NCBI RefSeq assembly: GCF_900142845.1 | Contig: NZ_FSRU01000002.1 | Location: 496,001-560,000 of the forward strand | Reading direction: 5' to 3' | DNA: 64,000 bases | Source: Paraburkholderia phenazinium | GTDB taxonomy: Bacteria; Pseudomonadota; Gammaproteobacteria; Burkholderiales; Burkholderiaceae | Shown here: one piece after another, positions 54,515 through 63,638 of the stretch | How positions within the stretch are numbered: position 1 is the stretch's first letter | How the letters are laid out: every line of letters begins with the position of its first letter | Program-made: the position numbers and the translations under genes | The notes under the pieces: generated by a model | What the model saw: the letters and a program-made list of their open reading frames with translations, nothing else | Database searches by the model: none | Told to the model about the DNA's origin: nothing

Positions 54515-55900
54515 ATGAACGCACCGTCCAAAGACCCCCAAATCGAGTCGCTGAAAGTCCCGCCGCATTCAATTGAGGCCGAGCAATCGGTGCTGGGCGG
54601 GCTGCTGCTCGACAACGCCGCGTGGGACCGCATTGCCGACTTCCTGTCGCAAAGCGACTTTTATCGCTATGACCACCGCATCATCTTCGAACACATCGGC
54701 AAGCTGATCGCGGCAACACGTCCTGCCGACGTGATCACGGTCTACGAGGCGCTCGGCACCTCGGGCAAGGCGGAAGAGGTCGGCGGGCTGGCGTACCTGA
54801 ACGCGCTGGCGCAAAACACGCCGAGCGCGGCGAATATCCGCCGTTACGCGGAAATCGTGCGCGATCGCGCCGTGTTGCGGCGTCTGGTGTCCGTGGCCGA
54901 CGAAATTTCGGCCGACGCCTTCAATCCGCAGGGCAAGGAAGTCCGCCAGTTGCTGGACGAGGCCGAATCGAAAGTGTTTTCGATCGCCGAAGACGGCGCT
55001 CGCGGCACACAAGGCTTTCTGGAAATCGGGCCTTTGCTGACCCAGGTGGTCGAGCGGATCGACACGCTGTACCACACCGCCAATCCGAGCGACGTGACCG
55101 GCACGCCGACGGGCTTCGTCGACCTGGACCGGATGACCTCCGGCATGCACGGCGGCGAACTGATCATCGTGGCGGGCCGTCCGTCGATGGGTAAAACGGC
55201 GTTCTCGATGAATATCGGCGAGTACGTTGCCGTCGAATACGGTTTGCCGGTCGCGGTGTTCTCCATGGAAATGCCGGGCACCCAGCTCACCATGCGTATG
55301 CTCGGCTCCGTGGGCCGGCTCGACCAGCACCGCATGCGCACGGGCCGCCTGACCGACGAGGATTGGCCGAAGCTGACGCACGCCGTGCAGAAGATGAGCG
55401 AAGCGCAAATCTTCATCGACGAAACCGGCGGTCTGAATCCAATGGAACTGCGCTCGCGGGCGCGCCGGCTGTCGCGCCAGTGCGGCAAGCTGGGCCTGAT
55501 CATCATCGACTATTTGCAGCTGATGAGCGGGTCGTCATCCGGCGAAAACCGCGCCACCGAAATCTCGGAAATCTCGCGTTCGCTCAAGAGTCTCGCCAAG
55601 GAACTCGACGTGCCGGTGATCGCGTTGTCGCAGTTGAACCGGGGCCTGGAACAGCGTCCGAACAAGCGTCCGATCATGTCGGACCTGCGCGAATCCGGCG
55701 CTATCGAGCAGGATGCCGACGTGATCCTGTTCATCTACCGCGACGAGGTCTACAACCCGGACAGTCCTGATAAGGGCACCGCGGAAATCATCATCGGTAA
55801 GCAGCGTAACGGTCCGATCGGTCCCGTTCGACTCACGTTCCACGGTCAATTCACGAAGTTCGATAATTTTGCCGGCGCGCAGAATTTCTACGCCGAGTAA
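54515..55900 (+). CDS. dnaB: replicative DNA helicase DnaB
   Basis: 461 residues. N-terminal DnaG-interacting domain (about 15-115), linker, and RecA-like C-terminal domain with Walker A GRPSMGKT at 221-228, Walker B LGLIIIDYLQLM and arginine-finger region. Hexameric helicase of the replisome. No intein in the Walker region. Confidence 0.98.
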   Translation: MNAPSKDPQIESLKVPPHSIEAEQSVLGGLLLDNAAWDRIADFLSQSDFYRYDHRIIFEHIGKLIAATRPADVITVYEALGTSGKAEEVGGLAYLNALAQNTPSAANIRRYAEIVRDRAVLRRLVSVADEISADAFNPQGKEVRQLLDEAESKVFSIAEDGARGTQGFLEIGPLLTQVVERIDTLYHTANPSDVTGTPTGFVDLDRMTSGMHGGELIIVAGRPSMGKTAFSMNIGEYVAVEYGLPVAVFSMEMPGTQLTMRMLGSVGRLDQHRMRTGRLTDEDWPKLTHAVQKMSEAQIFIDETGGLNPMELRSRARRLSRQCGKLGLIIIDYLQLMSGSSSGENRATEISEISRSLKSLAKELDVPVIALSQLNRGLEQRPNKRPIMSDLRESGAIEQDADVILFIYRDEVYNPDSPDKGTAEIIIGKQRNGPIGPVRLTFHGQFTKFDNFAGAQNFYAE

Positions 55901-56017
55901 AGCCCTATGTGAAAGCGCTGTTGTAACGGTGCTTTCAAAAGTGCGACGGTATCCCGGTAACGGTACAATATTGCGGTTTTATGTCAGTCATGACGTGACC
56001 AAAATTCCGGGATCCCA

Positions 56018-56644
56018 ATGTTCGGTCGATTCATGCCCACCGAGGGCAAGTTCTTTGAAATTTTTAATGAGCACGCAAAGTGCATCGTCTCGGCGAGCCA
56101 CGAACTCGAGCTGCTGATCGACAATCTGCAGGACGCCGAGACCCATAAGCAGAACGTGCAGAAAGCCGAAAAGGCCGCTGACAAGCTCACGCACGAAACC
56201 ATCGACCTGCTGCACAAGACGTTCATCACGCCGCTCGACCGCGACGAAATCCACAAGCTGATCACCACCATGGACGACATCCTCGACCTGATGGAGGACG
56301 TCGCCACCGCCATTTCGCTGTACGACGTGCAGACGGTGACCTCCGAGGCGAGTCAACTGGCGCATATCTGCACAGCCACGTCCGAGCGCGTGCAGTTCGC
56401 CGTCGGCCTGCTGTCGGACATGAAGCAGGCGAGCCAGATCCTGAAGGCGTGCGAGGACATCGACCGGCTCGAGTCCGAAGCCGACCGCGTGCTGCGCTCG
56501 GCCATGTCGAAGCTCTTCCGCGAGGAAGACAACGTCAAGACGCTGATCAAGCTGAAGGCGATCTACGAACTGCTCGAGACCATCACCGACAAATGTGAGG
56601 ACGTCGCGAACATCATCGAAGGCATCGTGCTGGAAAACGCCTAA
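56018..56644 (+). CDS. DUF47 family (PhoU-like) protein
   Basis: 208 residues, almost all helical, PhoU-like: FFEIFNEHAKCIVSASHELELLI and TPLDRDEIHKLITTMDDILDLMEDVA. DUF47 proteins are encoded beside Pit transporters and tune phosphate uptake. Its TAA overlaps the pit ATG by one base (TAATG), indicating coupled translation. Confidence 0.92.
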   Translation: MFGRFMPTEGKFFEIFNEHAKCIVSASHELELLIDNLQDAETHKQNVQKAEKAADKLTHETIDLLHKTFITPLDRDEIHKLITTMDDILDLMEDVATAISLYDVQTVTSEASQLAHICTATSERVQFAVGLLSDMKQASQILKACEDIDRLESEADRVLRSAMSKLFREEDNVKTLIKLKAIYELLETITDKCEDVANIIEGIVLENA

Positions 56645-57654
56645 TGCAATCGATTCAACTTGCCATCTGGGCCGTTGCCCTCCTGGTCGCCGTGTCGCTG
56701 GTGTTCGACTTCATGAACGGTTTTCACGACGCGGCGAATTCGATCGCCACGGTTGTGTCGACCGGCGTCCTCAAGCCGCAGCAAGCGGTCGCCTTCGCGG
56801 CGGCGTTCAACGTCGTGGCCTATTTCGTGTTCCACCTGAAAGTCGCGCAGACGGTCGGCAAAGGCACGATCGACCCGGCCATCGTCGATCACTACGTGAT
56901 CTTCGGCGCGCTGGTGGGCGCGATCGGCTGGAATATCGTGACGTGGCACTACGGCATTCCGTCCAGCTCGTCGCATGCGCTGATTGGCGGCCTGGTGGGC
57001 GCGGCGCTCGCCAAGTCGGGCTGGCACTCGCTGAACTTCGACGGCCTGATGAAGACGGTTGCGTTCATCTTCATCTCGCCGCTGCTCGGCTTCGTGCTCG
57101 GCTCGTTCTTCATGCTGGCGGTCTCGTGGATCTACTTCCGCACGCCACCCAGCAAGGTAGACCGGCGTTTCAGGCGTCTGCAGTTGATCTCCGCCGGCCT
57201 GTACAGCCTTGGGCACGGCGGCAACGACGCGCAGAAGACCATCGGCATTATCTGGATGCTGCTGATTGCGACGGGCTATGCATCGTCGATCGCGGATGCG
57301 CCGCCGCTGTGGGTGATCGGCGGCTGCTATCTGTCCATGGGCCTGGGCACGCTGTTCGGCGGCTGGCGCATCGTGCGTACGATGGGCCAGAAGATCACCA
57401 AGCTCAAGCCGGTCGGCGGCTTTTGTGCGGAATCGGGCGGGGCGATCACGCTGTTTATCGCCTCCTTCCTCGGCATTCCGGTCTCCACCACCCACACGAT
57501 TACCGGCGCCATCGTCGGCGTGGGCGCGACGCAGAAGCTGAGCGCCGTGCGCTGGGGCGTGGCCGGCAATATCGTCTGGGCGTGGATTCTGACGATTCCG
57601 GCTTCGGCCGTGCTGGCCGCGGCGGGCTGGTGGCTCGGCCACCATTTCCTGTAA
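56644..57654 (+). CDS. pit: low-affinity inorganic phosphate transporter (Pit family)
   Basis: 336 residues, about ten membrane helices. The duplicated PiT signature is intact: GFHDAANSIATVVSTGVL near the start and GGNDAQKTIGIIW in the second half. Proton- or cation-coupled uptake of phosphate with divalent metals. Operon partner of the DUF47 gene. Confidence 0.94.
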   Translation: MQSIQLAIWAVALLVAVSLVFDFMNGFHDAANSIATVVSTGVLKPQQAVAFAAAFNVVAYFVFHLKVAQTVGKGTIDPAIVDHYVIFGALVGAIGWNIVTWHYGIPSSSSHALIGGLVGAALAKSGWHSLNFDGLMKTVAFIFISPLLGFVLGSFFMLAVSWIYFRTPPSKVDRRFRRLQLISAGLYSLGHGGNDAQKTIGIIWMLLIATGYASSIADAPPLWVIGGCYLSMGLGTLFGGWRIVRTMGQKITKLKPVGGFCAESGGAITLFIASFLGIPVSTTHTITGAIVGVGATQKLSAVRWGVAGNIVWAWILTIPASAVLAAAGWWLGHHFL

Positions 57655-57689
57655 CTTCCGCGGCCTTTTAACGTGCCGGCGCGCTGCCT

Positions 57690-58496
57690 TTAAATGAGCG
57701 GCGCGCTGCCACCGTCCATCGGGACGATCGCGCCCGTCACATAGCTCGCGCGCCGGCTCGCCAGAAACAGGGCGACGTCGGCAATTTCCTCAGGCTTGGC
57801 GTAGCGCCCGAGCGGCACCTTGGCCTGACCGCGCGCCAGCGCTTCCTTGGTGTCGATGCCTTGCTGGCCGGCTTCCAGCTTCAACGCTTCCTCGACGCGC
57901 TCCGTCAAGGTCGCGCCCGGATTGATCGCGTTGATGCGGATGCCATAGCGCGCGTAGTAATGCGCGAGCCCGACGGTCGCCAGCATCAGCGCGGCATTGG
58001 CGGCGCCGCCGGCAATGTGGATGTCGCTCGCCACCTTGCCGCCCATGCCGATGATGTTGACGATCGTGCCCGGTTCGGCGGCTTCGCCGGACTTCACCCG
58101 CTCCGCCATGCGGCGCAGCACTTCCTGCTGCGGGTAAATGTACGGGAAGTATTTGGCCTCCATGGTGGCCCTGAAGGCGGCGGCGTCGAGCGTTTCCGGG
58201 TCGTAGCGGCGGGCGGCGCCCGCGCTGTTGATCAGCACGTCGATCGGGCCGACGGCGGTGCTCACTTCCTCGACGATATCGGCGGCGCCATGCGGCTCGT
58301 GCAGGTCGGCGCGCGTCAGGTGGACGTGCAGGCCTTCGCTTGCCAGTTGCTCGCGGGCGCGGGCAAGATTCGCCGGATCGCGCGAGACGATCGCCACCTT
58401 CGCGCCTTCGGCCGCGAATGCGCGGGCGCAGGCCAGGCCGATTCCTTTGCTGCCGCCCGTGACGAGCACGACTTTGTCTTTCAGTCCAAGATCCAT
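57690..58496 (-). CDS. short-chain dehydrogenase/reductase
   Basis: 268 residues. Rossmann motif VTGGSKGIGLACARAFA, NSAG-type motif INSAGAARR, and C-terminal SYVTGAIVPMDGG. The catalytic region departs from the usual YxxxK: IIGMGGKVASDIHIAGGAANAAL has no Tyr-x-x-x-Lys, so catalysis may be altered. Start at 58496 from MDLGLKDKVVLVTGG. Substrate unknown. Confidence 0.85.
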   Translation of the reverse strand: MDLGLKDKVVLVTGGSKGIGLACARAFAAEGAKVAIVSRDPANLARAREQLASEGLHVHLTRADLHEPHGAADIVEEVSTAVGPIDVLINSAGAARRYDPETLDAAAFRATMEAKYFPYIYPQQEVLRRMAERVKSGEAAEPGTIVNIIGMGGKVASDIHIAGGAANAALMLATVGLAHYYARYGIRINAINPGATLTERVEEALKLEAGQQGIDTKEALARGQAKVPLGRYAKPEEIADVALFLASRRASYVTGAIVPMDGGSAPLI

Positions 58497-58647
58497 GTTG
58501 AGCACCTGCCGTCGAAGGAATATCGGGGACGATAGCAGATAGCATAGTCGCGCGTATTCGCCGGTGCATTCGAACACGGCCGGGACCTGGGTAAGGGCGG
58601 AGCAACTGCGGGGTGACGGTGGGGCGAGGGCCGACCGCAACCTTCGC

Positions 58648-59760
58648 TCAGAAGTTGCCGTTCGCGAAGTGTGCGATCGGGTCGTCGCTGGACTGCGTGG
58701 GGGCGGGCGTGGCACGCGAGTTGGTCGACGCGCGCATGATCTGCACGCCGCCGCTCGATGAGACGGCCTGCTGTTCCTGCCGAACCGCGACGGAGGCGGG
58801 CGGAGGTGGTTCGAAAGCGTCGGCGGCGGCATCGATCGGGTCCGGCGCGCGGGCGACGCTCGCCGGCGCCACGGCGCCCGCTTCACGCGCCTGCATCTGC
58901 GCGGCGCTCATCGCGGGAGGCGGCGGCTCGAAGGCATCTGCGGACGCACCCACCGGCTGAGGCGCGGGCTGTACGGCAGTCGTCGTCAGCGGCGCACGCA
59001 TCGTGGCAGCAACACGCTGCGGCTGGGATTGCTGCTGCGAAGAAGGCGCAATCACAGGCTCAGCCGCTGCATACGCCGGCTGTGACTCGGCTACCGGTTG
59101 CTGCGCCGGAATCACAACAGCGGTACCCGCATAGGACGCTTGCGGCTCCGCCGGCACCACCTTCTCAGGCGGGTTCGATGCCTGATAGGTCGGCGTCTCG
59201 AACGGCGTCGTCGGCGCATGAGTCGGCGCAGCCACGCGCCGGATACCATCGAAATGCTTGGCCCAATACGGATTGGTCAGATAGTCGATGCGAACCGTGC
59301 CGCCCGTCGACGGGGCATTGACGAAACGCAGCTTGCCCACATAAATGCCGACGTGCGAGTGAGGGCGTCCCGTCGTGTTGAAGAAGATCAGATCGCCGGG
59401 CGCCACTTCGTCCGGTTCGACCGACTCGCCGCTGCCGCTCATATCGGCGGTTGTGCGCGGCAGATTCACCGAGGCCGCGCGCGCCACGACATAGCGAACC
59501 AGGCCGCTGCAATCGAAGCCGCTATCGGGCGTATTCCCCCCCCAACGGTATGGGATGCCCACGAGGCTCATCGCCTGAATGGAGATTTCCTCGCGTCCGA
59601 TGCTGTGATCGACGAAGTTCGGGAAGCCGGGCGGGGTGGTGCGATACGCGCCGTTGGACGCCGACGAATAGCCGCTCGAGCTGCGCGAAACCCGCTGCGG
59701 CTCGCTGGAGCAGGCGGCGAGCAGCAGAAGGATCAGCAGCGAAAAGCCAAGTCGGCGCAT
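58648..59760 (-). CDS. NlpC/P60 family cell-wall hydrolase lipoprotein
   Basis: 370 residues. Lipobox LLAAC (Cys17) after the signal peptide. The NlpC/P60 domain (about 55-165) has catalytic Cys in DSGFDCSGLVRYV, His in PHSHVGIYVG and a following polar residue. A long Ala/Pro/Gln tail includes the repeat ADAFEPPPPA twice. Cleaves peptidoglycan stem peptides. Confidence 0.9.
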   Translation of the reverse strand: MRRLGFSLLILLLLAACSSEPQRVSRSSSGYSSASNGAYRTTPPGFPNFVDHSIGREEISIQAMSLVGIPYRWGGNTPDSGFDCSGLVRYVVARAASVNLPRTTADMSGSGESVEPDEVAPGDLIFFNTTGRPHSHVGIYVGKLRFVNAPSTGGTVRIDYLTNPYWAKHFDGIRRVAAPTHAPTTPFETPTYQASNPPEKVVPAEPQASYAGTAVVIPAQQPVAESQPAYAAAEPVIAPSSQQQSQPQRVAATMRAPLTTTAVQPAPQPVGASADAFEPPPPAMSAAQMQAREAGAVAPASVARAPDPIDAAADAFEPPPPASVAVRQEQQAVSSSGGVQIMRASTNSRATPAPTQSSDDPIAHFANGNF

Positions 59761-59940
59761 GAAGACAAGGCGAGCGTAAACACTCGCTTAAGGCGGGCGA
59801 TGTCGCGATGGTAGCCCGTCCACCGTGGCGTGGGCAAGAAAAGTTGATAAATTACTTGAAGTTTACGCGCTAAGTGTTGCACGACCGGAACGCGCAAGCG
59901 GACCTTTCTCCCCTCCCCGAAGCGTACGCGCAGACGAAAA

Positions 59941-59974
59941 AAAGCCGCGTCCGGTGTGACCCGGGCGCGGCTTT
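59941..59974 (-). terminator. intrinsic terminator of phoH-family gene
   Basis: AAAGCCGCG / CGCGGCTTT outer stem with an inner CCGG/CCGG pairing; T-run on the minus strand. 40 bp after the PIN-PhoH gene's stop. Confidence 0.8.
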
Positions 59975-60013
59975 TGTATCGCTCAGCCGGAAATGCGACG
60001 CTGCTAACGCGGC

Positions 60014-61882
60014 CTACAGAATATCCGACGCGTAATCCGCCAGACGCGAGCGCTCGCCGCGCGCCAGCGTCACATGCCCGCTGTGCGCCCAGCCCTTGAA
60101 GCGGTCCACCACGTAGGTCAGACCCGAACTGCCTTCCGTCAGATACGGCGTATCGATCTGTGCGATGTTGCCGAGACAAATGATCTTCGTGCCCGGACCG
60201 GCGCGCGTGACCAGCGTCTTCATCTGCTTCGGCGTCAGGTTTTGCGCCTCGTCGATGATCAGATACTTGTCGACGAAGGTCCGGCCGCGCATGAAGTTCA
60301 TGCTCTTGATCTTCAGGCGCGAGCGGATCAGTTCCTGGGTCGCAGCACGGCCCCATTCGCCGGCGGCGTCGTCGGTCTTCTGCAGCACTTCGAGGTTGTC
60401 GTCGAATGCACCCATCCACGGCTGCATCTTTTCCTCTTCCGTACCCGGCAGAAAGCCGATGTCTTCGCCGACCGGCACGGTGGCCCGCGTCACGATGATC
60501 TCGTTGTAACGCTTGTCGTCGAGCACCTGCGCGAGACCCGCCGCCAGCGCGACGAGGGTCTTGCCGGTGCCGGCCTGACCGAGCAGCGTGACGAAGTCGA
60601 TCTCCGGATTCATCAGCAGGTTGAGCGCAAAGTTCTGCTCGCGATTGCGCGCCGTGATGCCCCACACGTTGTTCTTGTGGTGGCCGTAGTCGCGCAAGGT
60701 CTGCAGGAGCGCGGTCTTGCCGTTCAGCTCACGCACCAGCGCGTGGAATGCCGGCTCGCCGTTCTGCGGTTCCAGATAGACGAACTCGTTGACCAGCATC
60801 GAGGCGCACAGCGGACCGGTCACGCGGTAATACGTGGTGCCCGTCTTGGTGTCCTGCCAGCTCTCCATGCCCTTGGCGTGCTTGGTCCAGAAATCCTGCG
60901 GCAGCGCGCGGATACCGGAATAGAGCAGATCCTTGTCTTCGAGAACCTGGTCGTTGAAGTAGTCTTCAGCGGGCAGACCCAGCGCGTGCGCCTTGATCCG
61001 CATGTTGATGTCTTTCGACACCAGCACGACCTGGCGATCGTTGCGGTCGCGTTGCAGCGCGCGCACCACACCGAGGATCTGGTTGTCCGCCTTGCCTTGC
61101 GGCAGGCCTTCGACCGGTTCGATGGAGGTCAGCTCGGTCTGGAAGTACAGGCGTCCGGCGGCCTCGCGGCTACCGAGGCGCGACAGCGAAATGCCTTCCG
61201 ACATATCGCCGCCGTTGGCGACCAGCGCGTCCAGCGTGCGGCTGACCTGACGCGCGTTGCGCGCGACTTCCGACATGCCTTTCTTGTGGTTGTCGAGTTC
61301 TTCCAACGTCATCATCGGCAGATAGACGTCGTGTTCCTCGAAACGGAACAGGCAGGTCGGATCGTGCATCAGCACGTTCGTGTCGAGCACGAACAGCTTG
61401 CGGGTTTCGACCTGTTCGGCCGTATTGCCGCGCTTTCTCGTGGTGCCGCGCGTGGTGGCGACCGGAGCAGCGGTCGCGCTGGGTGCCGGCTGCTTGCCGG
61501 CCCGCGCGACGACGGGTTCCGCCGTGGCGGGCTGTGCAGGCTCGACGCGTGCGCTTTCCTGGCGCGCCGCAGGAGCCGGCACCGGTTGCAGCAATGCAGC
61601 GGTCTGTTTGGACTTGCGGCTGCGAGCCGGAGCGGCCGGCTCGGTGCTGGCGGAAGGAGCGGACGAAGCAGACGAAGAAGCAGGAACCGGCCGCAACGTG
61701 GAGGCTGCATTGGCAGCGCGCGCCATGGGCGTGGCGACGCTGACGGGGCCGAAATCGGCCGACTCTGCTTGCTCCCCTTCGGTCGCCTGTTTTTTGGCGG
61801 ACCGGGCCGGCGTGGCTTTAGCCTTGTATTCGTCAGCCGGTAAGAGATTGCCGAGCTTGCTGGGTGCGGTAGGCAAAGGCAT
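60014..61882 (-). CDS. PIN domain plus PhoH ATPase protein
   Basis: 622 residues. An Ala/Pro-rich disordered start (1-155) is followed by a PIN RNase-like domain (about 161-300, LFVLDTNVLMHDP with acidic residues) and a PhoH ATPase (about 395-622) with Walker A GQAGTGKT at 435-442 and Walker B LIIDEAQNLT. Similar to YlaK-type PhoH2 proteins coupling helicase and RNase activity. The N-terminal extension is long compared with typical 450-residue family members. Confidence 0.9.
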   Translation of the reverse strand: MPLPTAPSKLGNLLPADEYKAKATPARSAKKQATEGEQAESADFGPVSVATPMARAANAASTLRPVPASSSASSAPSASTEPAAPARSRKSKQTAALLQPVPAPAARQESARVEPAQPATAEPVVARAGKQPAPSATAAPVATTRGTTRKRGNTAEQVETRKLFVLDTNVLMHDPTCLFRFEEHDVYLPMMTLEELDNHKKGMSEVARNARQVSRTLDALVANGGDMSEGISLSRLGSREAAGRLYFQTELTSIEPVEGLPQGKADNQILGVVRALQRDRNDRQVVLVSKDINMRIKAHALGLPAEDYFNDQVLEDKDLLYSGIRALPQDFWTKHAKGMESWQDTKTGTTYYRVTGPLCASMLVNEFVYLEPQNGEPAFHALVRELNGKTALLQTLRDYGHHKNNVWGITARNREQNFALNLLMNPEIDFVTLLGQAGTGKTLVALAAGLAQVLDDKRYNEIIVTRATVPVGEDIGFLPGTEEEKMQPWMGAFDDNLEVLQKTDDAAGEWGRAATQELIRSRLKIKSMNFMRGRTFVDKYLIIDEAQNLTPKQMKTLVTRAGPGTKIICLGNIAQIDTPYLTEGSSGLTYVVDRFKGWAHSGHVTLARGERSRLADYASDIL

Positions 61883-62073
61883 GGTTTCCCTCGAAAAAAT
61901 CGGGTCACATATCGTGCGCCGCCTGTCGCATTCTGCCGGTGTGCCGGATGGCCCACGCAGTTTGCGCCCGGAGGCGCGCTTTCGGTCTAGAGATGCCGGT
62001 TCGCCTGGTTTTCGATCGGCTCCTTGACGAGAGCGCGTGGCCGAAGAAATGAACGGCTTCGCGCAATTAAAAA

Positions 62074-62105
62074 AGCCGCCGCCCCGGCAAACGGGGCAAG
62101 CGGCT
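62074..62105 (-). terminator. intrinsic terminator of bcp
   Basis: AGCCGC (62074-62079) with GCGGCT (62100-62105), and inner CCCCG/CGGGG; T-run on the minus strand. 115 bp after the bcp stop. The remaining 61883-62220 stretch shows no gene. Confidence 0.7.
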
Positions 62106-62220
62106 CGACTTCGGTCATCGCGTTGCGCCTCTCTGCCTCAACCACAGAGGCATGATGTACGGCGCAGCCGCGGAAAGAATGGGGTGGACAGGCACTCATT
62201 GCAGCCCAATATAACGCGCC

Positions 62221-62682
62221 TCACAGCGCTTGTACAGCCTCCAGAATTTCATCGACATGACCTGGTACTTTCACGCCACGCCACTCCTGGCGCAGGACGC
62301 CCTCGCTGTCGATGACAAACGTGGAGCGTTCGATTCCCCGTACTTCTTTGCCATACATTTTCTTCATTTTGATGACGCTGAAGAGCGCGCAAAGCGTTTC
62401 TTCCGGATCCGAGATCAAGGGGAAGGGCAGTTCGAGCTTGGCCTTGAAGTTCTCATGCGAGCGCAGGCTATCGCGCGACACGCCGAGAATTTCGGCGCCG
62501 GCCTTTTTGAACTTCGGATACAGGTCGCGGAACTGCAGACCTTCGGTCGTGCAGCCCGGCGTGTTGTCCTTCGGATAGAAATACAGCACCACCTTCTTGC
62601 CCCGAAGACTGGACAGCGTGATCTCGCCACCGGTTGCGGGGGCGGTAAAGTCGGGGACGGGTTGGTCGACTGCGATGGGCAC
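62221..62682 (-). CDS. bcp: thiol peroxidase, Bcp/PrxQ-type peroxiredoxin
   Basis: 153 residues. Peroxidatic Cys44 in KDNTPGCTTEG, the AhpC-TSA/Bcp signature. The resolving Cys five residues later, common in PrxQ, is absent (Leu49); the only other Cys is in EETLCALF, so it is likely a 1-Cys or atypical enzyme. Reduces hydroperoxides in the cytosol. Confidence 0.93.
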   Translation of the reverse strand: MPIAVDQPVPDFTAPATGGEITLSSLRGKKVVLYFYPKDNTPGCTTEGLQFRDLYPKFKKAGAEILGVSRDSLRSHENFKAKLELPFPLISDPEETLCALFSVIKMKKMYGKEVRGIERSTFVIDSEGVLRQEWRGVKVPGHVDEILEAVQAL

Positions 62683-62727
62683 GAGGTTCTCCGGTTGTTA
62701 TGGTCAGGCTGATTTACCGCGACCGGC

Positions 62728-63624
62728 TCACGAGGGCTGGACGATCAGCTCGCCGGAGCGGCCTGTAATCTCACCCCAGGTGACAGGGTACGATGGCAGC
62801 GTGCTGCGGTCCAGCGCGGCGTGATAGTCGCCCATGGTCGCAAACGTGTGGCCTTGAGCCCGCCAGCCTTCCAGCAGTTGTTCGAAGATGGGCGCGAGCT
62901 TTTGCCCTTCGAGTTCGGCGTGCAGCGTGTACACCTGGTCGTGCGGATTGTTCTCGGTGCGCTTCAACATCCACGCCGCGACGTTGTCCAGTTCGACGCC
63001 GTCGACACCCAGCACTTCGTCGAGCGTGGGCAGCGTGGTGGGCATCTGCACATGCGCGAGCGTCTTGCCGTCCACCACCGGGAAATACGGCGAATGGCCG
63101 CGCCCATCGGACGCATACTGCATGCCCCAGGCGTCGATCTGCTCGAACGCATGACCGTTCATCTGCCAGCCGGCTGCGCCGTGCGTGGCGGGCGGCGTGC
63201 CGAAGATCTCGACGAAACGCTCATGGCTCTTCTGCATCTGCGCGACGGTCCAGTCGCGCTCCCGCGTGCGCACGTTGTCCTGCCAGTAGACGTGGTCCCA
63301 CGTGTGGATGCCGCATTCGAAGCCGGCTTCGTGGATCGCGCGCATCTCCGACGAGGCCCGCGCGCCGATATCCGGCCCCGGCAGCAGTACGCCGTACATC
63401 AGTTGCTTGATGCCGTAATGCTCGACCACCGAGGTACGCGACACCTTCTGCAGAAAGCCCGGCCGCAACACGCGGCGCATCGCCCAACCGGTGTGATCGG
63501 GCCCGAGGCTGAACAGGAAGGTGGCGCGCGCCTTGAAACGGTCGAAGATGCGGGCGAGATTCGGCACGCCTTCGCGGGTGCCGCGCAGCGTGTCGACGTC
63601 GATCTTCAGGACGATACGAGGCAA
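62728..63624 (-). CDS. arnD: 4-deoxy-4-formamido-L-arabinose-phosphoundecaprenol deformylase ArnD
   Basis: 298 residues, polysaccharide-deacetylase fold. LKIDVDTLRGTREGVPNL and GIHTWDHVYWQDN carry the metal ligands and match ArnD. Removes the formyl group from the lipid-linked aminoarabinose precursor used to modify lipid A, giving resistance to cationic peptides. Encoded just after an ArnA-type dehydrogenase gene, 14 bp apart. Confidence 0.93.
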   Translation of the reverse strand: MPRIVLKIDVDTLRGTREGVPNLARIFDRFKARATFLFSLGPDHTGWAMRRVLRPGFLQKVSRTSVVEHYGIKQLMYGVLLPGPDIGARASSEMRAIHEAGFECGIHTWDHVYWQDNVRTRERDWTVAQMQKSHERFVEIFGTPPATHGAAGWQMNGHAFEQIDAWGMQYASDGRGHSPYFPVVDGKTLAHVQMPTTLPTLDEVLGVDGVELDNVAAWMLKRTENNPHDQVYTLHAELEGQKLAPIFEQLLEGWRAQGHTFATMGDYHAALDRSTLPSYPVTWGEITGRSGELIVQPS

Positions 63625-63638
63625 GGATCAGTCCTTGA

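Noticed and set aside
60074..61843. 589-residue plus-strand open frame
   Set aside because: Antisense to the PIN-PhoH gene; no domain and shadow-like composition.
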